A DNA stretch of 64,000 nt from Polynucleobacter aenigmaticus. GTDB lineage: Bacteria > Pseudomonadota > Gammaproteobacteria > Burkholderiales > Burkholderiaceae. Location of the stretch: contig NZ_NGUO01000010.1 of the NCBI RefSeq assembly GCF_002206635.1, positions 1-64,000 on the forward strand. Direction: 5' to 3'. The notes under the pieces were generated by a model. That model was given only the letters and a program-made list of their open reading frames with translations, made no database searches and was not told the DNA's origin. The first letter of the stretch is position 1, and each line of letters opens with the position of its first letter. Positions 46,674 to 54,532 of this stretch are shown here, in pieces. The position numbers were made by a program, and so were the translations under genes.

Positions 46674-46702
46674 AAAAAAAGCCCCTTGTTTAAGGGGCTT
46701 TT
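46674..46702 (+). terminator. Rho-independent terminator
   Basis: GCCCCTT-GTTT-AAGGGGC stem with A-run before and T-run after, 17 bases after the M48 gene stop. Works in either direction. It marks the chromosomal side of the left element boundary. Confidence 0.9.
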
Positions 46703-46712
46703 TAAATACATC

Positions 46713-46730
46713 TGGCGGAGCGGACGGGAC
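46713..46730. repeat. attL: displaced copy of the tRNA-Asp 3' end
   Basis: TGGCGGAGCGGACGGGAC, identical to 60718-60735 inside the tRNA-Asp gene, including the CCA complement. The rest of the tRNA is missing here. Confidence 0.92.
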
Positions 46731-46738
46731 ACTATGAT

Positions 46739-46834
46739 GGGGGAAAATAAATAACCTTCTAAGCCATATACCCAATAGGAACATACCTCTCAGGGTGGTT
46801 GGTGGGAATATCTAGGGGGAAATTTAGGGGGAAA
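46739..46834 (+). repeat. Left-end GGGGGAAA repeats (candidate integrase arm sites)
   Basis: Three copies of GGGGGAAA in the same orientation at 46739, 46815 and 46827, the last two 12 bases apart within TAGGGGGAAATTTAGGGGGAAA-like sequence. Matching copies occur at the right end. They lie between attL and the integrase gene. Confidence 0.6.
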
Positions 46835-46868
46835 CAAGTATCTTATTCTCCATTTTGGGTGTAGAGTT

Positions 46869-48287
46869 GTGTCACTTACAACTAAGGTCAATATGACTCC
46901 TACTACTCCTAAGAAACCTACTAGCTACATTGAATACAAGGATGGGTTTCCCTATGCAGCACTCACTATCCCAGTAGAGCTAAGAGAGAAGATTGGGAAG
47001 CGAAAGTATCGAAAGAAGCTGGAAGCTATAAGCTCAAGAAAAGCTCAGTTAGAGGCTGCCTCACTGGTTGCTGGATGGAAAAAGGAGTTAGCCCTACAAA
47101 AGGCATTGCTTAATGATGAGACTAGGAATCCCCTCCTAAAGATCATCATGGAAGCACTTGATCTAAGGAAAGCTTTTGAGCAAGCAGATGGTCATTCCGA
47201 AGAGGGAGAAGAAGACTCTGAGAAAGAGCTTCTCCGTGAGCAGATTGAAATACTGGCAAGAGGAAGAGTTCAGAGTAAGCACGGAGAGCAAGTAGCCTTA
47301 GAATTTTATGGAATTGCTACAGGTGCTCATACTCCCCTACTCCCCCTCTACAAGGAGTGGTCTAAGTCCAAGCTAAAGAACTACTCCCTCAAGACTGTGG
47401 ACTCATACAAAAGGGATGCTAAGAGCTTTGTAGATAAGTTCACCTACTTAGAGGCAGTTAATAAGCGAGCTATGAAAGTATGGATTACTGAGCTTATGGA
47501 GGTGGGTACTGATCCTACCAATCCTAAGCCTATGAGCCACACTACTTTGACGGATCGCTTCATGTGTGGAGTAAGACATTTCTGGAACTACTTAGATTCA
47601 AGGGGTCTCATTGATGAGGAGATGATTAACCCTATGGAGGGAATAATCCCCAAGAAGGAGAAGACCAAGATCACTAACGCTAGTGTAGGTTGGACTCCAT
47701 TCGATCCTAAGGAAGTAGTCCAGCTCTATCAGAGTATCCCTGAGGATGACCCCCAGCTATCTTCAGTGACGGCTATAGCCATGTTCACAGGCATGAGGAT
47801 TGAGGAAGTCTGCTCTCTTACTGCCTCTCAGATCATTGATGTAGATGGGATCAGGTGCTTTGACATTAGAGACTCTAAGACTAAGGCTGGTATTCGAGTT
47901 GTCCCCATACATATCCAGTTAATACCACTGGTAGATAAGTTACTTCTAGCAGCTAAGGGTGATGCAGAGAAAGCTCCTCCTGATACTTTCCTGATAGCTG
48001 GACTAGGAGTTAACAAGTATGACGATAGGTCTAATGCAGTTGGTAAGAGATTTGGCAGACTTAAGAAGCAGCTTGGATTTGATGAGAAGAAGGTATTTCA
48101 CTCAATTAGAAAATGTGTAGTTACTCAGTTAGATAGAGCTGGATTTAGAGAGACGGCTATTGCAGACCTAGTAGGACACGAGAACCCCAGCATGACAATG
48201 GGTCGCTACTCTGCTGGTATTGATGCTCCGATTCGTAAGCCCATGATTGAAAGCATTAAGTACCCTTCCCTAAAGGAATCACAATGA
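46869..48287 (+). CDS. int: Tyrosine recombinase (integrase)
   Basis: 472 residues. The N-terminal ~150 residues contain a basic arm-binding-like region and acidic spacer; then a SAM-like core-binding domain (SLKTVDSYKRDAKSFVDKF) and the catalytic domain with R310 (TGMRIEEV), H411-x-x-R414 (HSIRKC), H437 (GHENPSMTMG) and nucleophile Y447. It integrates the element into the tRNA-Asp 3' end. Start is GTG 46869 or ATG 46899. The stop overlaps the next gene (ATGA). Confidence 0.95.
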   Translation: MSLTTKVNMTPTTPKKPTSYIEYKDGFPYAALTIPVELREKIGKRKYRKKLEAISSRKAQLEAASLVAGWKKELALQKALLNDETRNPLLKIIMEALDLRKAFEQADGHSEEGEEDSEKELLREQIEILARGRVQSKHGEQVALEFYGIATGAHTPLLPLYKEWSKSKLKNYSLKTVDSYKRDAKSFVDKFTYLEAVNKRAMKVWITELMEVGTDPTNPKPMSHTTLTDRFMCGVRHFWNYLDSRGLIDEEMINPMEGIIPKKEKTKITNASVGWTPFDPKEVVQLYQSIPEDDPQLSSVTAIAMFTGMRIEEVCSLTASQIIDVDGIRCFDIRDSKTKAGIRVVPIHIQLIPLVDKLLLAAKGDAEKAPPDTFLIAGLGVNKYDDRSNAVGKRFGRLKKQLGFDEKKVFHSIRKCVVTQLDRAGFRETAIADLVGHENPSMTMGRYSAGIDAPIRKPMIESIKYPSLKESQ

Positions 48288-48646
48288 CACCTATAGAGAT
48301 AGAGCAATCCAAAGCAATAGACTCCCTCAAGGATTTAGTAGGTGGAGCTGAGGCTTACTCTGAGCTAATTACTTGGGCTAAAGATGGACTAAAAGAAGTC
48401 GAGATCAATAGCTTTAATAATTCAGTAGGCTCTAGCAATCCCAAGGTGTCTCAGTTAGCTATAGCAGGACTACTAGCTAGATTTGTATTGGCTAATGGAA
48501 GACCCCCATACTTAACTACTGGTAATGCTCCTCCAGTTGATGTCTATGTAACTAAAGAAGAGATTACTAGGGCAATGAGAGACCCACGCTATGCCAAGGA
48601 TTCAGTCTATCGAAATGCAGTTATCGAAAAGGTACAGAGATCATGA
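48284..48646 (+). CDS. Protein resembling the C-terminus of T7-like phage capsid assembly (scaffolding) proteins
   Basis: 120 residues. The first third (LVGGAEAYSELITWAKDGLKEVEINSFN) and the C-terminal end (TKEEITRAMRDPRYAKDSVYRNAVIEKVQRS) look like the last ~110 residues of podovirus gp9-type scaffolding proteins, where MRDPRYxxDxxYRxxVxxKLxxS is characteristic. The long N-terminal part of a normal scaffold (~200 residues) is missing. The similarity is from memory. In a satellite such a fragment could bind a helper phage's capsid protein. Coupled to int by an ATGA overlap. Confidence 0.55.
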   Translation: MTPIEIEQSKAIDSLKDLVGGAEAYSELITWAKDGLKEVEINSFNNSVGSSNPKVSQLAIAGLLARFVLANGRPPYLTTGNAPPVDVYVTKEEITRAMRDPRYAKDSVYRNAVIEKVQRS

Positions 48647-48915
48647 CCTACAAGCCCTACATAAACCCAGCTAGAGAGGATGCTAGAGCCATTAGGAATG
48701 AAGCAAGAGTTGCAGCCAATTATGAGGCTGGGATCATTAGCGAATCCACCCAAGATATGCAAGGCTTAACTGATGCTGAGTACTGCTACTTCCTGAGGAT
48801 GGGCAACTTCATGCCACAGGTGAATCCCCCTGCAATCAACATAATGAATGGTGACCCTTCAGTTCATGACATCAATGAAATGCTAAACAACCACAAGAAA
48901 GACCAAGATGAATAA
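48643..48915 (+). CDS. Hypothetical protein
   Basis: 90 residues; N-terminal basic helix (NPAREDARAIRNEARVAANYEAG), C-terminal acidic tail (KKDQDE). No signal or membrane segment. Starts within the stop of the scaffold-like gene (ATGA), so it is translationally coupled to it and may work with it. Confidence 0.6.
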   Translation: MTYKPYINPAREDARAIRNEARVAANYEAGIISESTQDMQGLTDAEYCYFLRMGNFMPQVNPPAINIMNGDPSVHDINEMLNNHKKDQDE

Positions 48916-49231
48916 GAAGCTCCTAGCAGCAGTAGCTTTAGTAACACTCACGCTCTCCCCTTTGGGTTACTCACAATCAACTACAACTAACTACAGGGAT
49001 GCCAATGGTTCTGTAGTGGGATCTTCAATTAACTATGGCAACGGCACAGTTCAATATAGAGATGTCAATGGATCAATAGTGGGCAGTGCTTACAACGGCA
49101 ATGGGGCAAGTAATACGACTAACTACATGGACAGTTCGGGTCATGTCATTGGAAGTAGCTCCAGTTCTAGCCCAAACAATAACCCTCAGCCAATCAGACC
49201 CTTTAATCAGGATGCTTGGCAAGCTAAGTAG
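48908..49231 (+). CDS. Exported protein with tandem beta-hairpin repeats
   Basis: 107 residues: signal peptide (KLLAAVALVTLTLSPLGYSQS), then three ~20-residue repeats of the form NYRDANGSVVGSSINYGNG / QYRDVNGSIVGSAYNGNG / NYMDSSGHVIGSSSS, and a short tail. Repeats with N/DxxGxxxGS turns are seen in secreted bacterial proteins. Likely surface or periplasmic lysogenic-conversion-type cargo; function unknown. Overlaps the preceding gene by 8 bases. Confidence 0.65.
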   Translation: MNKKLLAAVALVTLTLSPLGYSQSTTTNYRDANGSVVGSSINYGNGTVQYRDVNGSIVGSAYNGNGASNTTNYMDSSGHVIGSSSSSSPNNNPQPIRPFNQDAWQAK

Positions 49232-49288
49232 TCACCTTCTGCCTTATAGAGAGAGTATCGTTAAAGGATATATAAGCAAAGGTTACTA

Positions 49289-49657
49289 ATGGACTTAATA
49301 GAGTCAACCAAGATCTGTTACTCAAAGTTTTTAGATGCTGATGGTAGAGCTAGTCAAAGTGAATACTGGTGGTTCTATCTAGTTGGTGTGATCAATGGGC
49401 TGCTGATACTCCTTCTGTCCTCCGTAAGTGAATCATTAGCAGCATTAGCCTTGATAGCTGCCGTGGTCTCAATCCCTCCTCACCTCACGGCTATGATTAG
49501 AAGATTGCATGACACAAATCACAGTGGCTTATGGGTCTTACTGCTGCTAGTTCCCTTTGGCATATTCGTAGTTACCTACTGGTTGATCTGTAGTGGTGAT
49601 GAGGGTGCTAATAGATATGGTGGTGTACCAGTGGAATTGATTGGTGTGCAGGTTTAA
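49289..49657 (+). CDS. DUF805 membrane protein
   Basis: 122 residues, four membrane segments with DGRASQSEYWWFYLVG near the start and MIRRLHDTNHSGLWVLLLLVPFGIF in the middle, the DUF805 (YhaH-type) signature. Inner membrane; function not established. Same orientation as its neighbours. Confidence 0.88.
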   Translation: MDLIESTKICYSKFLDADGRASQSEYWWFYLVGVINGLLILLLSSVSESLAALALIAAVVSIPPHLTAMIRRLHDTNHSGLWVLLLLVPFGIFVVTYWLICSGDEGANRYGGVPVELIGVQV

Positions 49658-49669
49658 AGAGGAAGATAT

Positions 49670-50161
49670 ATGAAGTTAGTTCTTAGCAAGTTAAATGGCT
49701 GGCAACGCATATTCGTAGCCTTTATCATTTTTATCTATTTGCCGATTTCGGCTATCTTTATGTCTGACAAGCCATACATAACGGGGCTAACAGAAAAGCA
49801 ATTTCTCGAACTTATGCCTACAGATATTTTGTTGGAAATGAAGGCTGGAAAAGCCTTTTATATGGATAAGGATAATAAAAAACCATGGGACGAGTACGTA
49901 GAGCCCAATAAATTTGTAATGATTGATTACGACTTTGCTTATTCATGGCGGTATACCTTAGCTATTGATAAGAAGGTAGACCCGACCAAAGCAGTAGCTA
50001 TGGGCGAACAATTAGGCAAGGCTCTGTATGACGACTACAGTAAAAAACTACTCATGGCTAGACTTAAGAATGTTGCTATGTTGATTGGGTTTGCAGTAGC
50101 TATTTACGCTTTTGGCTGGACGCTGGGGTGGATATACAAAGGATTTAAGAAGCCAATATGA
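49670..50161 (+). CDS. Membrane protein, unknown
   Basis: 163 residues; hydrophobic segments near both ends (RIFVAFIIFIYLPISAIFM and NVAMLIGFAVAIYAFGWTLGWIY) enclose a ~90-residue periplasmic domain (LTEKQFLELMPTDILLEMKAGKAFYMDKDNKKPWDEYV). No family recognised. Coupled to the following gene (ATGA overlap). Confidence 0.6.
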   Translation: MKLVLSKLNGWQRIFVAFIIFIYLPISAIFMSDKPYITGLTEKQFLELMPTDILLEMKAGKAFYMDKDNKKPWDEYVEPNKFVMIDYDFAYSWRYTLAIDKKVDPTKAVAMGEQLGKALYDDYSKKLLMARLKNVAMLIGFAVAIYAFGWTLGWIYKGFKKPI

Positions 50162-50430
50162 GTGACCTCGAATACTCAGGCAAGGTCAAGGGAATGATGA
50201 CCTTTAAGGAGCATGAACAAGCTCGCCTTCTCAAAGCTATGGTGATCCCAGCTAGTGAATTAGCCAAGAGGAAACAGGAGGAGCTAGAAAGAGCTAATGC
50301 TTTTACTAGAAGTGTTGAAGATGAGTCCTTTTATGCTCGCACTGAGTCTTCAGTGAGTCCTAGGGATTCGAGTCCTATTGGAGTGAGGGTGGGGATTGTG
50401 AGTCGAGAACCATTCGATGAATTACCTTAA
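50158..50430 (+). CDS. Hypothetical protein
   Basis: 90 residues, highly charged (FKEHEQARLLKAMVIPASELAKRKQEELERANA), no signal or membrane segment. Overlaps genes on both sides, so it is part of a compact unit. Confidence 0.55.
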   Translation: MSDLEYSGKVKGMMTFKEHEQARLLKAMVIPASELAKRKQEELERANAFTRSVEDESFYARTESSVSPRDSSPIGVRVGIVSREPFDELP

Positions 50431-50573
50431 TGAAACTAACTAAGACCTCCCTGTTTATCCTTGGGTGGCTTGTGGTTCTCATAGTTGCACCACTGGTAGC
50501 CTTGAAGTATCTGCTGGTGACTCATGGGGCATGGGGTTTTACTAGTGGGGACTACTGGCTAGAAATATTCTGA
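50430..50573 (+). CDS. 47-residue single-pass membrane peptide
   Basis: Starts at the last base of the previous stop (TAATG). One strong hydrophobic segment (LFILGWLVVLIVAPLVALKYLLV) and a short C-terminal tail (THGAWGFTSGDYWLEIF). Overlap and hydrophobicity make it a credible small gene. Confidence 0.5.
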   Translation: MKLTKTSLFILGWLVVLIVAPLVALKYLLVTHGAWGFTSGDYWLEIF

Positions 50574-50630
50574 AATAAAAATTTGTATAGGTACTCAACT
50601 CAATCGGCTGCGGAAAACCCCCCATGCCCC
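50526..50630. repeat. Long-range inverted repeat downstream of the small-gene operon
   Basis: GGGGCATGGGG (50526-50536) faces its perfect reverse complement CCCCATGCCCC (50620-50630), each flanked by TTTT / AAAA. The region to 50931 (about 300 bases) contains further short inverted repeats and no gene. Confidence 0.45.
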
Positions 50631-50931
50631 CTCGAAAAAATCCTTGAAAATCACCCTCAGATCATTCATTCCAAGAGACTCCTCCAGCTATCACTAGGAC
50701 ACCTCAGGAGACCACGCTATAACCTTCTAATGCTGAGGTAGCCACTCTCCATATCGTGCCTCCTAGAGCTTCCTAGTGGCTTGTATTCATTGGCTATTCT
50801 AGTTGTGCATGGCTCAAAAGGTACAAGTAATGAGCCTACCAATAATATGGCTATAAACATAGCTTTACAGGGCTTATGAGCTAGGTACATAATGGACACT
50901 ATCTTATGAGCCAACTAAAGGGGTGTTCACC

Positions 50932-51609
50932 ATGAACCATGTAGCCTACTTCCGTGTATCAACCATTGACCAGAGTATTGAGAGCCAAAGAGCTGCCCTT
51001 CTAGCTGCTAGTGGTGTCACCCAGTTTGATAAGGAGTTCTCAGACCTTGGTATCTCAGGGTCTACCTTGGCTGCTAGTCGTAAGGGGTTCAGTGAGCTGA
51101 AGGCTTACCTACGCAAGGGTGACACTCTGTATGTCTACTCCATTGATCGCCTAGGTCGTGATGCTATTGATATCCAAATGGTGGTGAGAGACTTCCTAGA
51201 GGCTGGTATCAAGGTCTATATCGTGGGGCTGGGTGTGCTTGATGCTATGGCTGGACAGATAGTGATTGCAGTGCTCGCTCAGGTAGCCTCATTGGAGAGA
51301 ACCAAGATCAATGAGCGTACTGCTGCTGGTAGGAAGATTGCTAAGGAGACCTTTCAACGCACTGGTAAGACCCACAAGGGCAAGCTATCGCTAGGTAGAC
51401 CTAAGTCATTCGACCCTAAGTCAGTTATCCAGTGGAGAGCTGCTAATAGTGCCTCTATCTCTGCTACTGCTAGTCACTTTGGGATCAGCACTGCTAGTGT
51501 CAAAAGAGCTGCTAGTCCTACAGCAGTAAAACCAGTGAGATCAAGGTTAGTACAAGTGGTTATGAAGGATAGAACCCCAGTATCTAAGGGGCAACTAGGC
51601 TTATTCTGA
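50932..51609 (+). CDS. Serine recombinase (resolvase/invertase family)
   Basis: 225 residues. Catalytic domain with YFRVSTIDQSIESQ (active Ser in RVST), YVYSIDRLGRD (Arg motif) and the long E-helix (GQIVIAVLAQVASLERTKINERTAAGRKIAK); a C-terminal helix-turn-helix (SISATASHFGISTASVKRA) binds DNA. It could resolve dimers or invert a segment of the element. ATG 50932 is preceded by aaagggg; GTG 50923 is too close to that site. Confidence 0.93.
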   Translation: MNHVAYFRVSTIDQSIESQRAALLAASGVTQFDKEFSDLGISGSTLAASRKGFSELKAYLRKGDTLYVYSIDRLGRDAIDIQMVVRDFLEAGIKVYIVGLGVLDAMAGQIVIAVLAQVASLERTKINERTAAGRKIAKETFQRTGKTHKGKLSLGRPKSFDPKSVIQWRAANSASISATASHFGISTASVKRAASPTAVKPVRSRLVQVVMKDRTPVSKGQLGLF

Positions 51610-52052
51610 GTATCACCAGCAGTATCACTAGTTAGATCGTGGTTACCAGTGGTTGCACTCTGGGATATGAAGGATAAACCACTGTAATGGTGGTCACTGG
51701 TGGTCTCTCAGGGGTACTACTGGGGCATCCTGAGGGTGAAACTAGGGGAATATTTTCAGAATCACCAATTTATTTGAAATAAGGTGTGTCCTTCCTCAAG
51801 TGCCTAAATAATAGGCAACTTAACGATGTCCGACTACCTCCACCAGTAAAACCACCAGTAACAACTAGTTAACCTGTAGCCCACAACTGGTATACCTTTA
51901 ATAAACATGAGCCATACATATAGTGGTTTAGTGGTGTGAAGTAGACACCTAGAGCATACTGGTATTGACTAAAAGTTAAAGACATAGCTCCTAAGCAATT
52001 TTTATTTCTTCTATAGGGTTATGTCGTTAAGTTTGAGTGACTAGTTATAACT
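51610..52052. other. Noncoding stretch rich in ACCAGT/ACTGGT motifs
   Basis: No gene is apparent. Many copies of ACCAGT and its complement ACTGGT occur (for example 51645, 51697, 51842, 51854, 51886, 51957), more than expected by eye, and may be binding sites for the recombinase or for a replication or control protein. Confidence 0.4.
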
Positions 52053-52337
52053 ATGGTTCTCTTGACTATCCCTATGGGGGAGATTCGTCTGAAGACTCAT
52101 TCCATAGATGAACTCAAGGTATTTATAGGCAGCTACGCTCCATTGACTAAACAGAGATACAACCTAGTTGATATATTTATTGTTGTTTGTGGTGGTCGTA
52201 CCAATCAGCAAACCACCAGTTACCTTAGCCCCACCTTTAGTCTCTCTTTGGTTGGGTATTCGTTTCACTCATTCCAAAGGTTATCTAAAGCATTACCTAA
52301 GATTGCTGAAGATATTGCTATGGGGGGATACCTTTAA
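52053..52337 (+). CDS. Doubtful small protein
   Basis: 94 codons with some protein-like composition (EIRLKTHSIDELKVFIGSYAPLTKQRYNLVDIFIVV). There is no clear ribosome binding site, and it sits in an otherwise gene-poor stretch, so it may be chance. Confidence 0.3.
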   Translation: MVLLTIPMGEIRLKTHSIDELKVFIGSYAPLTKQRYNLVDIFIVVCGGRTNQQTTSYLSPTFSLSLVGYSFHSFQRLSKALPKIAEDIAMGGYL

Positions 52338-52392
52338 TAGTCTATCTCTGTAGTCTCAATCATCAGTCAACCTTAGGATCACCTTTACTCGC

Positions 52393-52467
52393 CCAGTTGA
52401 ATGAGCGTAGCGAATATCAATCAACTGGTTAACTAAAGATAGACCTAAGGTTTAACTAAAGATAGAC
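52393..52467. repeat. Hairpin and two iteron-like direct repeats
   Basis: CCAGTTGA (52393-52400) faces TCAACTGG (52421-52428), followed by two near-identical copies GGTTAACTAAAGATAGAC (52427-52444) and GGTTTAACTAAAGATAGAC (52449-52467), about 22 bases apart. The spacing of two helix turns suggests a protein-binding site such as an origin or control region. Confidence 0.45.
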
Positions 52468-52526
52468 AAGTAGTCCCCTCAAGATATGTACAAGTAACTA
52501 CTCATATCTCAAGGTGTACTGGGGGA

Positions 52527-52793
52527 TTAACTTAACGCAACTAGATCATGCTGGTGGTTTCCCACTGGTTTAACTACACCTTCAACCATTAGTTGACCTA
52601 GGGCTACTTCAGTTAGATTCCAAGTGTCCTCAGGTGTACCGAGAAGTTGCTGGGCAGCCTCACCTATCAGATCAGTTCTACCCCAGCCTTCTGCTGCTCC
52701 CTCCATCTTGAGTAGAGTCATTAAGGTTGCTACTGGTGTGTTCATTGTTGGTGTCATGGTTCTAGTTCTCTTGGTAGTTGGTGAAGTAGTCAT
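52527..52793 (-). CDS. Possible small regulator on the opposite strand
   Basis: About 88 residues with a protein-like C-terminal part: MEGAAEGWGRTDLIGEAAQQLLGTPEDTWNLTEVALGQLMVEGVVKPVG resembles a winged-helix fold. It is the only leftward gene candidate in the element, a position often taken by a regulator. No strong ribosome binding site; start uncertain (52793, 52757 or 52745). Confidence 0.4.
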   Translation of the reverse strand: MTTSPTTKRTRTMTPTMNTPVATLMTLLKMEGAAEGWGRTDLIGEAAQQLLGTPEDTWNLTEVALGQLMVEGVVKPVGNHQHDLVALS

Positions 52794-53275
52794 ACTCAGG
52801 GAGAGCAACCGGCAAGGGAACTACTGAGAAGTAGTGACTATTGGTCTAAACATTACTGAAAGAAATTCTTGATCTGAGACTATTGACTATCTCTAGTTGG
52901 AAATAGTTTCTGATGTGAAACTAATGTGTCACGCTACCCCATAGTTTCCCTGTAATCTCCACTAGTCCATTTCTAATATCCATATAGAAAACCTAGTAGA
53001 AGCTCTAGGAGACCTCAGGCTGAACTCTAGATTATTTCGGTTACAGATGCTTAATATCGCTCTAGCGTGTCACCTTGAGTGCTTAAAGTTCATCTGTGGG
53101 GGTCAATAATTACCCTTCCCCCGGAACAAGAACTTTCGAGCAGTCTGTCTTCTCAGCCTAAAAATTGATGAGTAGTTTTTACCCTGTTTTCAATGGATAT
53201 AAGGGTGTCTGTAGTGTTACATCTGCACCACAAGCACAGTTCATTTAGGGTAACAGGAGAAGCCCTGTTTATATG
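52794..53275. other. Noncoding stretch with several hairpins
   Basis: No gene. Perfect hairpins: TAGTTTC-TGATGT-GAAACTA (52904-52923); ACAGATG (53043) with CATCTGT (53091); GGGGG (53098) with CCCCC (53118); ACCCT with AGGGT (53181-53205); AACAGG-AGAAGC-CCTGTT (53252-53269). The density suggests a structured RNA rather than random sequence. Confidence 0.4.
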
Positions 53276-53388
53276 GCTCAGGAATTATTCTGTCTATAGA
53301 TAGTGAGGCCCTCGTATTACCCCAAGCCTTTCCATTTGCAGATTAAGTAAGTCTGTATATCGAAAGGCTATTTGTGCAAATCCTGAGC
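53276..53388 (+). ncRNA. Candidate structured RNA with H-type pseudoknot
   Basis: Closing stem GCTCAGGA (53276-53283) with TCCTGAGC (53381-53388). Inside it, AGCCTTTC (53325-53332) pairs with GAAAGGCT (53362-53369), and TTTGCA (53335-53340) pairs with TGCAAA (53375-53380), so the two inner stems interleave as a pseudoknot. All three stems are perfect. It lies 85 bases upstream of the gene at 53474. Could be a cis-regulatory leader, an antisense/copy-control RNA, or the end of a larger ornate RNA. Confidence 0.45.
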
Positions 53389-53473
53389 TACCGCAATCCC
53401 ACCAGCTCATTCAGAAGTACCCATACCCCACCAGTAGCAACCACACACAACTAAACAATTAAGGAATACCACC

Positions 53474-53788
53474 ATGACAGTACAGAAAGAACTTGTACAA
53501 GTAACGGGCAATCGCCCCAAGTGTGCCGAGAAGTTAGTCATTAAGACTACCCTTCTCCACGCTAATGAACAGGCAGCCTTCAAGCAGCTCCTTAAGCACC
53601 CTTCCCTACGCTTGAATGAACTCAGTGAGGCATCAATGGCTCTAGTTTTACGCAGAGCGTTAACCCTTCTCACAGTCCACCATGCAGCCATTGGTAACAA
53701 CCAAGAGAAGATTGAAATAGAACGAGATTGTCTGTTCCGCTTATCTCGTAGTGGCTCTGCCTATCGCTCCAGTGGTTACAGGAAGTGA
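53474..53788 (+). CDS. Hypothetical basic protein
   Basis: 104 residues; a helical middle (LHANEQAAFKQLLKHPSLRLNELSEASMALVLRRALTLLTVHH) and a basic C-terminus (RLSRSGSAYRSSGYRK). Possibly DNA-binding. Ribosome binding site aagga. First gene of the large second operon of the element (to 57058). Confidence 0.6.
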   Translation: MTVQKELVQVTGNRPKCAEKLVIKTTLLHANEQAAFKQLLKHPSLRLNELSEASMALVLRRALTLLTVHHAAIGNNQEKIEIERDCLFRLSRSGSAYRSSGYRK

Positions 53789-53794
53789 GCCTCC

Positions 53795-54517
53795 ATGACC
53801 AAAGCCTCAATAGGAAGAGTTCGTAAAGCTCAACTGACCTATGGGAATGTTTGCACCTTAAATGGATGCAACCAACCTAGGAAGTCTGGTCACAAGTGGT
53901 GTGCTCTTCATAAGCGAAGGTCTATCTACAGGGGATCACCTGAGCAAAATATGATCCGCCAAAGAGATATTAGCTTTGCTAGGAAGACTGTCTTATTCCT
54001 AATTCAAGATAACCAAAATAATCCAGCATGGCATGACCTTATGGCTGCAATTCAAAGTAACTGGGATGCTGGAGTAAGAGCCGTCAATCAGGAGTTACTA
54101 CTGTCTGCTACTGGCTATGCTATGAACCGCCTTAGAAGGAATGGACTTAGGATCTGCTCAGCAATCTTTGCAGGAGTAGGTCTACAGAAGACTTTCATTA
54201 CCTACTGTGCCTACCAATATCTGCAAGAGTTCAATTTAAATCAATTCGCTACTGATACCTCCTTCAGACACCTACTAGTAAGAGCACTCCGTAATGAAGC
54301 TAAAGACTTCAACCCCAACTTAATCAATAAGACCACTGGTAAACCACTGGCTTATAGCTCCCCTCTTTATATGAATGAGAGGGATTGTGTGTGGGAAGTG
54401 ATGTCAGGAATCTTTGGGGCTACAGGAATGAAGCTCTACACCCAGCTAGAGAAGAGAGCCGAACGATTAAGACAGAACAATCTCAATATCAATAAAGCAA
54501 TTAAGAATATTCAATAA
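53795..54517 (+). CDS. Hypothetical protein with N-terminal zinc-finger-like motif
   Basis: 240 residues. The start has a possible C3H metal site, CTLNGCNQPRKSGHKWCALH; the rest is helical and basic (GYAMNRLRRNGLRICSAIFAGVG). Placement before an RHH protein and a helicase suggests a role in replication of the element (primase-like or initiator), which I cannot confirm. Confidence 0.6.
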   Translation: MTKASIGRVRKAQLTYGNVCTLNGCNQPRKSGHKWCALHKRRSIYRGSPEQNMIRQRDISFARKTVLFLIQDNQNNPAWHDLMAAIQSNWDAGVRAVNQELLLSATGYAMNRLRRNGLRICSAIFAGVGLQKTFITYCAYQYLQEFNLNQFATDTSFRHLLVRALRNEAKDFNPNLINKTTGKPLAYSSPLYMNERDCVWEVMSGIFGATGMKLYTQLEKRAERLRQNNLNINKAIKNIQ

Positions 54518-54532
54518 CCCAGTAAGGAAACA

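Noticed and set aside
52053-52337. 94-codon reading frame taken as a firm gene
   Set aside because: No ribosome binding site and no family; kept only as a doubtful feature.
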